From: Luidia sarsii
Lineage: Eukaryota; Echinodermata; Asteroidea; Paxillosida; Luidiidae
Direction of reading: 5' to 3'
Assembly (NCBI GenBank): GCA_949987565.1
Contig: OX465107.1
Location: 1,785,582-1,849,581 of the forward strand
DNA: 64,000 nucleotides
Shown: piece by piece, positions 36,411-49,925 of the stretch
Layout: each line of letters starts with the position of its first letter
How positions within the stretch are numbered: the first letter of the stretch is position 1
The notes under the pieces: generated by a model
What the model saw: the letters and a program-made list of their open reading frames with translations, nothing else
What the model was told of the DNA's origin: nothing
Databases searched by the model: none
Position numbers and translations under genes: made by a program

Positions 36411-36874
36411 TTGAACATGAACAGGTAGATGAACAGGTACAATGCACCTGTCTGTTATTCTCTTCAATCTCAAGAGATAGGCCTTGCTTGGTAGTCCAGC
36501 CCTTAGCTCGTTCACATTTGCTACAACCTGAGTGCCTGACCATGCCAAGTGGAATGCCACAATTGTTTGTCCCAGTTACTCCAAAGAAAGAAGGACAAAA
36601 CACGACCCAAAGCAGGTCAGTCAGCAATGGCAATGTGGGCGAATCTCCGACCCTAGATCTGGAGACTTATTTTTTCGGTCTTTTTTAAGGACCAAGGACA
36701 GCCTGACCTTTGCAGAAGCTGTGTCTTTCAGGAAAGAGAGAGGGTGGGGGGGTTGCCCTGAGGTGTGAAATGCAGGACTCTACATTCAGAGCAGCAGACA
36801 CCAAGACAAAAGATATTGGGTTGTGGGCATTTGATTAGAAAGGGAGAACCTTTGGATAATAAAGGGATGCACAG

Positions 36875-37105
36875 GCTCTCTCTCCCTCTTTCTTTCTCTC
36901 CATCTCCTCTGTCTCTCTCTGTCTCTCTGTCTCTCTCTCTCTCTCTCTGTCTCTCCACCTCCTCTCTCTCTCTCAATCTCTCCCTCACTCTCTATCTCTC
37001 CCCTCCTCTCTCTCTCTTTCTTTCTCACTCTCTCTCTCCATCACTCCATCTCCCCCCTTCTCTCTCTCTGTCTGTCTCTCTCCATCTCTTCCCTCTCTCT
37101 GCAGT
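36875..37105. repeat. CT-rich tract
   Basis: tctctctctgtctctc units on the plus strand; frames are artefacts. Confidence 0.95.
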
Positions 37106-38369
37106 ATTATATTGGATGCAAATACTATACATGTGCGTGTACCCTACACTACATGCAGTGACCCTGTACGTAATAAATGCACATTACATGACTGTGTGCT
37201 AAACGCTTCCCTAGTCCCAATACAAATAAAGGAAGGTAAGTATTATCTGTACATGTCCATCCCTGATATTAATACGCACTGAATTTAGAAACACAATGAA
37301 TAGGTACAGTTTACATAATTTGCAAGACCTGCAACCCAGGGGGGCTCTAGCCTCAAGCCAGGCCAAGGTTATTGCACAAGTACACGTTCATGTACATGTA
37401 GGGAAAGTGGTTTATCTAACCTACATGCACAGTACATGTACTGATGGCAACCATGCTCAGCACACAACACCAATGCGCAGGCATGCTGTTAAGCTGTTAC
37501 ATGTGTGTGGACTTTGTAGGTCAACTAGGTATTCTTGCAAAAGGGCAGGGGAGGGAGTAGGACAACATTTGTCCCATTTGAAGGCGCGCACATTTGGGCC
37601 GATGTTCCGTTTATGATAGGGGTAAGGCAATAACTGGAGCAGAGATGAAGCAGTAGAAGATGTAAGATCAAGGACCTGATGCCAGTGATGGTGTGCACGG
37701 TGGATTCACAATGTGGGAACGTTTGCAGCGACAGTCACTCTGGAGTGTAGCTCTGAGAGTGGTCGGTAACTCAACATTCCGAACAGCTTGCCATTTGAAA
37801 AACTCATCAAAGTAGTGTTTTACGACACTGTTATAACCCCGTACAAGCAACACAATCTATAAAAGGCAGGTCAGTTGAAATAACTGAAGGGCTGGTTAAA
37901 TTCAAAGCCGGGCAGTCCAGCTGGCCACTTGGAGGGATACTTATCAGGTCAAGACCTATGTAACATTTATAAACCCTGGCCAATCTTAGCCAATCAGATC
38001 TTCAAGTCAGAGACGAGAGAGTCTTTAGGACAATGGGGAGGAGGGGGAGAACATGAAGCGCTGCCAGCCCTGCCCTTCTTATCTGGGCCAATCCTCTGAT
38101 GTTCCTGATTGCTCTACAAATGCCCCAGTCGGAGGGGGAATCAGGGGAAGATTAGCACTGTACAAAATAACAGGGCCAAGTTGCCAGCTCCAAAAGATAA
38201 ATAAATAAATTGGGCATTGGCTGGGCCCAGGTCTCCACAATCCTGCCTGACGGCTAGCTCCAAGCTTCGCCCACACATCTCCCAGGCACCAATTGGAAGC
38301 CTTTTGCGCCTACTCCATGAACAGATGCTAAAAAACACATTGTCAACATCATGGTCCATTGACATGAAA

Positions 38370-38548
38370 GGCAGGGAGAGCAAGGGAGAGACAAAAAGAC
38401 GGATAGACAGAGAGAAATAGGGAGAGACAGAGAGAGAGGCAGAGAAAGACAGGGTGAGACAGGGAGCGAGACATGGACAGACAGGGAGAGACAGGGAGAG
38501 ACAGAGAGAGAGACAGAGAGAGAGACAGAGAGAGACAGACAGAGAGAC

Positions 38549-38589
<41 letters not shown>

Positions 38590-38815
38590 GAGAGAGAGAC
38601 AGGGAGAGACAAGGAGAGACAGGGAGTGACAGGGAGAGAAAAGGGAGACAGAGAGAAAGTGAGAGACAGAGAAAGAAAGTGAGAGAAAGAGAGGCTGTGA
38701 GACAGACAGAGAGCGACAGAGACAGAGAAATGGTGACAGAAAGAGACCGAGAGAGAGAAATGCAGAGAGTGACAGAAACACAGGCAGAAAGACCAGGACA
38801 GAGAGACAGAGAGGT
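38370..38815. repeat. GAGACA-rich tract
   Basis: gagacagagagagacagaga units on the plus strand. A 232-codon Ser/Leu frame on the minus strand is an artefact. Confidence 0.95.
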
Positions 38816-39064
38816 AGAACGACAACATCTCCACCCCACTGATCCTGTCCCATCCCATCTACCCCGAGCAAGCTTGAGTCAAAAATGATATCATTATCCA
38901 AAAAAATGGTGAAGGAGAGATAGAGAGCGAAAGAGAAGAAGGGAAAAATGGGTTGTGATTCATCCCTTTTTTTATCACTTGATGTTCAAATTTAATTAGC
39001 GGCGAGGAGCGTTTAGTCTGTGGTACCTGTGTTCGCCTCGAAGGCATACGCACGCACCGAGGAA

Positions 39065-39069
<5 letters not shown>

Positions 39070-39105
<36 letters not shown>
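39070..39105. repeat. (AG)n microsatellite
   Basis: About 36 bases of pure AG. Confidence 0.95.
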
Positions 39106-39109
<4 letters not shown>

Positions 39110-40647
39110 GGGGGGGGTTTATTACTCATGAAGTGCATTGTGCATGTGTATGTCGTACAACATGTACACTGGGGCTATTTGTCATGTGGGGGTTCCCAAA
39201 GACCATTTTGGCGAGATCTCGGCCTCTCTTTCCCGATCCCTAAAGGCCCCCAAACCATCTGGGCTCTACGCCGTGGCACCCCTGTTTCACATGCAATTTG
39301 CTCTCCTAACATCACATATTTGCCATCCCCGGTAACATCTTCTCTCTTTCTCTTTTTCTCGGGAACGCCTTGCCCGTTCTTTTGGATAGCTGCTCCTCCT
39401 CCGCCTCTCACACAAATGTCGGCCGACTACGCGATGAAGGGACCCCTCCCAGGATCCATCTGTCACGAGCGGCCGGTCGCTATTCTGACTTGACCTAAGA
39501 ACCTCTCCTTCATTCACTCCAAAGAGAGACTTAGCCCTGCCTACGATCAATTCAGCTAGCTAGTAGCTACTAAAGACAAAACCACAATTACGTTCAGGGG
39601 GGCCCCCTTAGGGTTAACAAATTCTTGCCAGTTTGCAGGAAAAGAGAAAATGCTCCATTAGCAAAACAAACTTGCCAGAGACCAAAGACTTCTGGCAAGA
39701 GAAACATACATGTAGGCAAGTATAAATTGACAGTAAGCTCCCAAGAATGGCCGGTTGCCAGCAACTTCCAGCAAGCACAAAATCTGCCGACTACCAACAA
39801 AATTAGGCATTATAAGCAAAACATTCGCTATTTTCAACTGTAAATTATAGCCACTTAGTTTTATCACTGTTGTTAGCAACTAAGCGAGTAATTAGTAATC
39901 TGTGCATGAACAGTAGACTTATGTGAAGATTCATGTCAGATTATGTACTTGTGCAATACAAACTTGAAAACATACATGTACTTGTGAACATGTCTGTAAA
40001 TTATGTATGCAATGGAACAAGCCAAAAATATGGCACGGTACATACATTGTACAGTGGTACGGATATACATGTACATATTGTACGGTATATTATTAATGGA
40101 GCTTTCTGTGCACAGATACGTAAACTGTTGTATTCCATGGAACAGCACACACTCATTAGAGGAAATGTATATCGTATACAATTGTGTACATGTACATGAG
40201 TACATGTATGAGTGACAATGACAGTCTACAGTTGTACCTGCATGCTGTCACAGGCCCTATGAACTACAAACGAATGGTGCCTGAAAGTTGACTACATGTA
40301 AATCCCCAATGGATCACTGGATATGCTTGCTGGCTGTACGCCGACATTCCTTCTCTGTAAATCGGGCAAAACCGGAGAAGGGCACGTCGGCTCATGTCCC
40401 ACATGTACATGTAGCCCCAAGCCAGGAATCCATTCGCCCTGTGGATGGTATCCGCTGTACGTGTACGTGTGCTGGTAATGGTATCACAGTACTCTACATT
40501 GTACATGTACTGTAGATGTGCAGTATTGTATTGTATAGTACGGTTGCTTTGTACTGTACATGTAATATTCCACTATGGTTTCATGTACATACATGTACTA
40601 CATGTACCGCAATTCAGCAAATACCGCAATGGTCCTATGGCTAATGT

Positions 40648-41178
40648 GGTTGATGTGTAATACTGTTGATATGGTTGATGTGCAGCCTGGTTGATGTGCA
40701 GTGTTGCAGTATGGTTGATGTGCAGTATTGCAGTATGGTTGATGTGCAGTATTGCAGTATGGTTGATGTGCAGCATGGTTGATGTGCAGTATTGCAGTAT
40801 GGTGGATGGTGGATGCAGTATGGTGGTTGATGTGCAGTATGATTGATGTGCAGTATGGTTGATGTGCAGTATGATTGATGTGCAGTATGGTTGATGTGCA
40901 GTATGGTTGATGTGCAGTATGGTTGATGTGCAGTATGGTTGATGTGCAGTATGGTTGATGTGCAGTATGGTTGATGTGCAGTATGGTTGATGTGCAGTAT
41001 TGCAGTATGGTTGATGTTGATGTGCAGTATTGCAGTATGGTTGATGTGCAGTATTGCAGTACGGTTGATGTGCAGTATGGTTGATGTGCAGTATGGTTGA
41101 TGTGCAGTATGGTTGATGTGCAGTATGGTTGATGTGCAGTATTGCAGTATGGCTGATGTACAGTATTGTTATGATTGA
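40648..41178. repeat. 16-bp minisatellite
   Basis: About 30 copies of gttgatgtgcagtatg, some with an inserted attgcagt that makes a 24-bp variant. The 211-codon minus frame repeating HINHTA is an artefact. Confidence 0.95.
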
Positions 41179-43109
41179 TGTGATTTTGACAGAGCGAATG
41201 AAAGACAATGAGTGATTATATTTTTTAACGGCGAACTAGAATTATGCGAGCTGCATGTACATGTAGATCACTATAAGGTCACACCTGGCCCTGACAACTG
41301 TCTGGATCTCTGGACACTACATACATGTGCATACATTCTAAAAAGACGTGCAATTAATACTGGCATCACATTTCTGACATAATGCAAACATCGTACAAGT
41401 TCCTGGTGGGTGATGTTTGTACTCTCGAGTCTCGATAATCGTATGCCTGTCAAAAAAAAAATAGCGAGTAAAATGCAGGGGAGACTGACCTCGGAGCTTA
41501 GACAGAATGTGGCCAGGGAAAGTCACTGAGAGAGCAATTGTGAGTCATGTTGCCAGTATGTACGTACGAACATTGCATGGCACATGTACTGTACTGTATG
41601 CACTGCGTTACTTTATATTCTCCCAGTGTGTGTTGCCTGCACTGCAGCCTACCAGTACTCACTATACATGTACAACATGTACACATTTTGTATGTGTACA
41701 GCTTTTATGAGGTGCTTCCGATTACGGTACACGTAGCTTCCCTGGACTTAAACCGGGCAACCCCCCCCCCCCCCACCTCCCAACCCCCTTCCAGCTTTCA
41801 CACTGGGTAACTTTGGGCATTTTAGGGGTGCTGACTGCTGACATCAGAGCCAACTGGGGTTGGGTAAACCAAGGACAGGCCTTTACATTGAGCATGCCAA
41901 TAAACCCAAAGACCGATCCATCTTTACTAGCCTCAACACATTTGGAGGCGGGGTACATTAGCTTGTAAGGAGTTGATTTTGTCCACCATTCTTTGCAGAT
42001 CCCGGTCCCATGTTACAAGAGCCACATGTATTATATAGAACTACACCCTATCCTCCCTTTAGTACACAGATGACCATTCATGTACTTGTCGTCCACAAAA
42101 TACATGCATGCATGCATGTAAAATGTACAAACCCTGCTGGTGTGGGTTAATTTACTTGAACACAGTATGCCAGAGCATGTAGACTGTTATGCAGAACACT
42201 TGCACGTGAATTTCAAGGTGGCAATTTGAAAGACGACAGCACATTAGGGCATGGTAAGTACACTAGAACACGCGCCTCCCCCAACTATCTTATTAGTCTT
42301 AAAAACTGTCTCCAAGGTATTCTTGTTCCCTCATACTCCTCCTTCCTCCCATCCCTGTTCACCCGCGAGTCGTTATCTATCAAAAATCTGACGGGGGAGT
42401 ACAATCACATGGACAGTGGGCCAGGCTGGCCGACAACTCCTCTGTGAGTCACTCACAAGGGTCCATAGGGGAATGCCTTTCCATTTGAGACCTTATTATT
42501 TATCGCTCAGGCTTGTTTCTCTTGCCACACCAAGTCCAGGACTTTCTTTTTTTTTATTTGGGGGGGGGGGGAGAGATTGCAGATTTCCTCAATTCACAGA
42601 GTCCTGACAATTCAGCCCTTTTCCTTCCGCCCACCCCCCCCCCCCAAAAAAAAGGTCCAGACCACTGCATGAAATACAAGAAAGCGGTCTCTTCTTATAT
42701 AAGTTCCAAGGAGGAAAATGACCAAATTCAGACCGCATGGAAGGTCTTTGAAGGAGGTCTTTGAGACCAAGAGAGGCTACTGAAATGAGATACAACTCAT
42801 TTGCCACAACCCCTCTTCCTCTTTCCCGCCTGTCTGGTACAAATCTATTGAAAGTGGAAACTTTTCCCTCAGATTCCATGCACTTTAGTTTCCCATCTGA
42901 TGACCCAGTAAATTTCCCCATCCTGAGAGGCTGAGAGTAAAAGCTTACGGAGACACAATAAGCGTGACCATAATGTCCAAGAAATTGTCACCAAAGCTCC
43001 CTTCCCCCCAAAAAAACACCTTTTAAATTACACCTTGCTGCTCCAAAACCACTTCTTTTAAAGTGATACAAATATTGCTAACTGCTCAATGACTTCAACA
43101 ACTAAAGAT

Positions 43110-43230
43110 ATGCAAATCTTTGGAAATGCTGAGCGTCTCAAGTTTTAACCCTGGCGGGGACCTTTCTCAACGACATTCCGCCTTTGAGAAAAGATCCTGC
43201 TAGGATCGTAACGTCTGGCCCCTCTCTATT
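43110..43230. mobile_element. GAAACGTC fold-back repeat, palindromic copy
   Basis: gagcgtctcaagttttaacc, ggggacctttctcaac, then cgcctttgagaaaagatcct, gctaggatcgtaacgtctgg. Confidence 0.8.
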
Positions 43231-44039
43231 TTCAAAAATGTGTGCTTTTTTTTTACGGAAACCCTACAAAGAGTTCCCCAAACCAATTAATTTCGTGCCG
43301 GCATTATAATTGAATGTAAATCAATTTTCACCAGCCCAGGAAACTTGACTCAACGTTAATTCTACTGGTAAAGATGTTTCTGGCTAATCTCCGCTTATAA
43401 TACTGAGATGATTAGCTCAGTTCCCAAAAGTACACGCCTGGTCATTCCTATCGTTACGCTATTCCGTGCACAAAACCTACAGAAATGTCCATATGTTATA
43501 CCCCTATCACTCGTAAAGGTCACCTTTCTTTAGAGTCTGCTAACTTCCTTCCAGTTCACCTGCTTGGACCACAGTCGGTCAGTCAGTCATAATTTGTCCA
43601 TCGATGAAAAGTACAAGAGGGGGAGATAAATTTGACCGCATTTTAATCCCCTATTCCCTCGTTTTAATCCTGTTAAATCACCTTGTGCTGGTAAATACGC
43701 TAAAATGACCTAAAGTACATGCATCCCCACAAACCCAGCAACACAAAGCAGACATGTTTCACTGAGTCATTTCTTGGGAATGTCAGCTCCGAGCCTCCAA
43801 ATCAGGTGCCTTTCCCCCTATCCACTTTGAGCAGCCATTATTAACAGTAACGGCATAAATCTTCAAGGACATTCTGCCTCAGAAATAAGTCCAGTGTTGT
43901 CAAAACAATCAGCCTTCTAACATGCTTTAAGATTTTCCTTCAGTCTTCTTGATCATCTACTACATGTCAGACGATGTACACATGTCTGTGTATACCTAGC
44001 CAGTAGGGGAAAATTCACCAAGATGCAAAGATATATGCT

Positions 44040-44460
44040 GAATACATGTCAATTCTAATTGCGGAGAAAAGAGTGATATCACTTAAACCTAAAGTAATAT
44101 GTCACAATACGAGTTACCTTGGAGACATGGGTCAGCTTAGCAACGGAGACAAATATGCATTAGTCTTAGCCTTTGATGAAATCAAGTGCAGTACAAGACC
44201 CAACAGTGAAATTGCAGCTCATGCAAATCAGTGACAACGCCACTGCTGTTGGAACCCTTCCAGAACCGTGCACGGTTCACGCGGAGTTCAAAGATTTCTA
44301 GCACGGGAGGGACCGCTCTTAAACTATGCATTAGCATACCGGCGGGGAGTCATCATCTTGCATCATTATTTTGAAATCATACACCATGGCAGACTGCATG
44401 TGGCTCGGAGCTCTGACAGAGGCATCGCTAAGGAATGATGCCCCGCCTAGTTACCAGATA
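44040..44460. promoter_or_regulatory. Candidate cis-regulatory module in upstream region
   Basis: Free of repeats and carrying several close motif matches: RFX X-box-like GTTACCTTGGAGAC (44113-44126) with a nearby TTAGCAAC, CTTTGATG (TCF/LEF-type, about 44171), octamer ATGCAAAT (44221-44228) and a 16-bp palindrome GAACCGTGCACGGTTC (44263-44278). Conservation in related species would be the test; no function is shown by the sequence alone. Confidence 0.3.
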
Positions 44461-47400
44461 ACAGAGACATTGTTTCCCTGACCCTGTGTCTTTGACTCTA
44501 AAGAGATCTACATTTGGCTGGCTATCGCAAACAAACAAAAAATCATGCCCCCCTTAACTTTGAAGAAGTCATATTGTTTGCAATACTTTTGTACTATTCT
44601 GCATTTGAAAAATTTCCTGCTAAGATAAAAAGTTGCACAATGTACGTGTACATCGGGCCCTCTTGATTTATAAGATTTGCATTTGTGGTATTTTACATTG
44701 AGTCGCACAGCAAGTGGGTTATCAAATGTCCGGATTCCGCCTTTGCTGAAGATCTTGCCAGGATCAAAACACCAGACACTCTATACATTTTACAGATTTG
44801 TGTTTGACTGTTAAAGCCCCCAGTAACTTAAGCTAACAACACATTGGTCCATCACCTGCATGCCGCCTGACATTGAGGCTGAAAACAAATTTTCGGGTGA
44901 GCGACTGACGTGAAATTGAGCTGCCCAGGTGTGTTCCCTCAATCGCATGCACAGATCCCACAAACTAGGGGCATAAGGGGATGGGAGTGATATTCAGTGA
45001 CCTTTATAGATTCCCTGGTACTGGGGGGGATTCTGAGGCAGTAACAGGAATCTACATGTACTACCGGTATTAGTTTGTTGAGCCCCTATCTCCCTATAAT
45101 GTAAGCACCATCCACCATGCTACACCACACACCTGATATGGCATCAGTTCTTCCCCTTTTTTCCTTTCCTTCATTTTTTTTCTTCCATTCTTCAAAACTC
45201 TCCTGCACTGGTTTTCAAGAGGGTTATGAGCCCCTGACAGCTCTTGTCCTGTAAAACGAGGATGCAACGCAATATTATCTAAACACGCGGCCGAACTAAA
45301 AAAGATTAGAAGAGAATCAAGGGGGTGGGTTTACAAACTGTTTGCACAAGAAGACACAAGTTGTAATCACTACCCATGACAAGGCTTGACCCTAACCTAT
45401 TGGTTGTTTTTCTCCTTGGACCACCAGAATAACTTTTCCAAGTCACCAAATTTGATAAAGATTATTCTGGAAGACTGGAGCAAAACAAAACCTTTAATGC
45501 ATTTTTACAGTATGTGTAGGCCTACTTTACTTTCCTCTTATAGATTATAGGATGGCCAGCAAAGTCAGCAAAGTTCCAATTTTGAATTTTCCTGACCTGA
45601 TTTTCTTCTTCTTTTTTTTCTTCTCTCCAATTGGCCCGAGGCCGGTCATCCAGTGCTAGTGTCCAGCCCTGCGTGTACATGTACATGGAGGTTCAAAATC
45701 ATCGCTCAAAAATGTCAGGTCAAATGAGGCGGCATTTGCGCAATCGAGCAAAAATGATTTAAAGCCCACGTCGGATCCCCGGGATTCTCAATTCTGCCCT
45801 TCCAAAGAAAATAAAAAAAAATTAAAAAAAAATTACAGGTTCTGCGGAAGATATAAACAAACCCCTGAAGGAGAAATATTGGCGGGTGCTTTTGTGGGCA
45901 CGCCGCGCAGCGCAATTTGAAGAGAAGAAATGAAGGCGCCTTATCGGCAGTGATAAACCTTGCGGAGACTTGACTAGTGGAGCAGTCATGCGTGCAGGCA
46001 GGTCAGCATGTACCGGTACACACACACACACTGATGGCATCTGCACTAGGAACTCATGTACAACGTAGATGAAGATTGGAAAAGAAAATTCCCTCCAAAA
46101 TAAATCTAATAGCCAAAAATTAGGAGGGCCTGAAGTTCCTAGCAGGACCTTCCTCGACGGCAGAAAAAAACAAATCTACTCCAACCCCTGGGGGAGGAGA
46201 AATCTTGGGCAAATCTTGAGCAAATGTGGCAGGCGTTTTTGGCGGAGTGACTGATTAAATGACTTGTGTTTTGGTTCTGTTTGTGGTGGGCTTCTTTCTC
46301 TCTCTTTTAATTGACAGTGGCAGGCAGTTGCCGAAAATGTCAAACGTGCTTCACATTTGATGCTCATCATTCGACCTACCGCAGTTGCGATTATCGTACT
46401 AACCTCCATCTTCAAAAATGAAGGAATATATGGGAGATTGGACCATTTGGGGGATGGGGGGGGGAGTTGAATAATTGCAACACCAACTGCATTTGATCAG
46501 ACTCTTCTGATCAAATGATTATTGAAGAGATTGTTGACATGCTGAAAGTTTCCTTAATAGCATATTGCATGCAAAATCTAGTCTGGACTGGACAAATCTT
46601 GGATAAAATTGATGAGTACTTCTCCAATTCTGTGGCTTGTTAGGACAAACCGGGGAGTTTTCCCTCGCTGGTTATGACACCTACATGTACAGTACTTGCT
46701 TGCGAATGGCTTCGGTGCATGACCTGAGCTGGCCAGTGTGCACGTACTGTACTTGTGCCTACTGCCTGGTACATATACAATAGCACAACAGCAGATCCAT
46801 TACATCATGTAGATAACGCACATCACCAGATGCCAAATTGTCACACACAATGGACTGGGACAAACACTCTATCATAACCATGTACAAGGGCCACAATAAA
46901 AGGTCCCTGTACATGAACATCAGTTTGTTTAACCACAACTCCTGGCAACCACAATTTTGCTAATGCACGTTTTATGAGCTTTCCCCATTGTGTCATTGTT
47001 TTCATGTAGACTGTAGTGTACATACATGTACAATGTGCACACACTGCACATACAGTACCGGTACTCATGAAATTGTCTGAAAACAGATAGGGGTTTCAAT
47101 GCGAAGTCTCCACAAAAAGTGCATATAGAGTTTGCAAGAGTGGGACCAGCAATTACTGATATAATGTAAAAATACACAAATGCATATTGAAAGCATACCC
47201 TGCACCTCATAATACAACAGTCCAACCCTCCACTCCACAACATTTGATAGGCCATGCGTTTGATTCCCAATTAAAAAATGGAGACGCTTGTCATTCGGGC
47301 AGAATCAATACAAGACCATCTGGGATGAGCCACGCAGGCTAAATTACTAACGTGCAGTACAGGTACATGAACGTACGCGGGGGAGAGAGAGGGAGAGAGG

Positions 47401-48244
47401 AGAGGGAGGGGAGGAAGGGGGCAGTTGGTACCCCCAGGAAGTCACATTGCTAATGGGGATATGTACCGGTACCCTGCGCACTCCATACTGCACCGCGGCT
47501 CCCATTATGTGATTATTGTTCATCACATCTCGATTACGCCGGGCGAAATTGGATTGGCGACTGCTGCACACGTACATTACGTTATGCCTTCATCAGAGGC
47601 TTTCTGCCTTTCCATCGATTTGCACTGGGCTTGTTTACGACATTTCAACAGGGGAAAGCTCGTCAAGGGATTGTTTGAGTGAAATACTCTAAGTTAAGAA
47701 GACTTAGGCATAGTTCTTGTAGGAAGTTCAGCAATCTATAGATTAAATGCACATGTACGACAATTTTGTCTTACTTCAAATTTTGAGGGCCTGATCATGT
47801 TCCGATCCTCAACAAAATCATACAAGAACAAATTTTCCTTGAAATTGTGTGACAGTCGACGAAGGGCGCCCTCACTTGGCAAAACAAGACCCCTCAGGAA
47901 TTTCGTACCAATCAGACGTCTGCTTGCAACCAGACACGCACACCATTAAGTTCAGCACCCACATAGCCATGTTTCTCTAATGGAACAGGACAATACAGAT
48001 AATGCATGTCATTCTAATCAATATGGGTCGAGTAAAATGTTATCAATTTGAAACATACAGAATAAAGGAAAAGAAAATGTTGCAATTGCTCGCCGACTAA
48101 AGGCATGAAATGGTCAAGGTTTGAAGAAGGTTTTGATGCAAGAACATTTTGATGAAAGAAGACATGAGGCCTTTGAGAAAGATCCTGTTGAGTAAGAATC
48201 TTCTAAGATCAGATTGTCATGCCTTCTCACTTTTCAAGATTTAT

Positions 48245-48362
48245 TTTTGAAAATAGGACTTAAGCCCCAGCCCTCTGATCTTTGCCTACCAGCGCTCTTA
48301 CCATCTGAGCTATCCAGCCCTTAGATGGGGGTCTTCCCAAATAGTCAACTAGTCTTTGCCAT
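48245..48362 (-). mobile_element. tRNA-derived SINE, minus-strand copy
   Basis: tgcctaccagcgctcttacc, atctgagctatccagccctt, agatgggggtcttcccaaat, agtcaactagtc. Confidence 0.8.
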
Positions 48363-49794
48363 CTTCCAAAATTGCTCAAACGTCCCCAGTCTTTTTTTCC
48401 TATATAATTCTTAAAAGTTTTTTTGTTTTTTAAGCATTCTAATTCTAGGTTTTTTGTTTTTTTATGACAAGCCAATGGACTCCACTCCAAGGCATAGGCC
48501 CTACATGTATGTATCTTGGCAACCATCAAGCATCCTGCCTGGATGTTAGATTCCACTAAGAGCTACATTAACCATTCTGGTTTTGAGAGAGGTCCTCTTG
48601 GTGGGATAGAAACATCAGGCACTCTAATATTTGGTGAGCGAGGCATTTTGGTTTGGGTTCGTCAGCAGTGGGCATGAGAGGAGGCGGCATCGGCCGTGTG
48701 AGGTACAGAGCGCGAGCCTCTCCAAGCAGGACTCGAGGATAGGAGAGAGGGGACGCTACGGCCATCTAACCCACACACATGCACCGCCGCACACTGCATT
48801 ATTGCCAACGGAGCAATGTCCACTCATCCTAGCTGACCTCACAACGACCTTCCCCCACCCCCTCTCCCTCTCTCTCTCTCTTGACTCACACACCGCCATT
48901 TGCATAATCTTTACCGAGCATCTGCACTCACGCCATCGGGCTCGTTTCCAGGCACTCCGATTATCCGATATCTCCTCCCTCATATTTTTCATACATAAAA
49001 TGTGATCTGCTAGAGTGTAGTTAAGGATCGGGATGCAAGCTCAGAGAGAGAGAGAAGATACTGGATGATGAGCAAATTCGGTGCCGGCCTACATAGTGCA
49101 TCTGGGATTGCAGTAATTAATGGCGGGATCTTCAAGGCGGGGGATTGAATGTATTTAATCATCATTTATTTTGGTGGGGTGGGGGAGTTGAGGGGAGAAG
49201 CCATTAGAGAATGACACTCAAAGGGATTTCCAGGGAGGCTGTTAAAGCAATTGGCTCCGTGTATAACAACACAAACATGGAACTCTATACCTGTGAGTAC
49301 CCTGCATTCTCAAGTACAGAGGATAATATGCACAGTAAATTACCGGCAGTACACAAAATGCACTTAAGCAGGTTTTCCTCAGTAATTTTGTGATTCTGTA
49401 GTGGCAAAAGATAATTTGCTCAGTAGATGAGTGTGGGTAGATCATGGATGGGCCACATATTGGATAGCCTAGGGAATGAGTCTGAAGCACTGCAATAACC
49501 ATGTGCGTGTCTCACAGTAATGTGTAAGGAAACATCACACACATTTGCACACATTTGTACCATTGTGTACTACATCTTTGTCAAGCATGTCTTTGACTCA
49601 TGAGGTTGGAAGTTTCGGTGACTAGCACCTGAGTAGGCCCATCCAAAGTACAAGGTGGGTCGCTCATACTTATGGTTTAATATGCAGGGAAACCCTGTCA
49701 CAAGTATATATGTAAGAATCTTAAGCACTTATCAGTACTGTTCAAATGGGGTGCATCCTCATTTGACTAATTTATACACAAAAATCGCGAAAAA

Positions 49795-49925
49795 TTTGAC
49801 GGCCTGATGTGACAATCCTAGCCAGCGGGACATTTCTCAAAGGCAGAGTTCTGCCTTTGCCAAATCTCATGAATTTAGAGTGTCTGACAAATTGATCCTC
49901 GCAGGATAAGGTCGATACATCAGGG
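49795..49925. mobile_element. GAAACGTC fold-back repeat, diverged copy
   Basis: ggcctgatgtgacaatccta, gacatttctcaaaggcagag and ttctgcctttgcc; the second arm is degraded. Confidence 0.6.

Noticed and set aside
40573..41208. 211-codon frame repeating HINHTA
   Set aside because: Translation of the 16-bp minisatellite.
47860..47880. CTCF-like site (and another near 28580)
   Set aside because: Only the AGGGCGC core fits; the rest of the motif mismatches at several positions.
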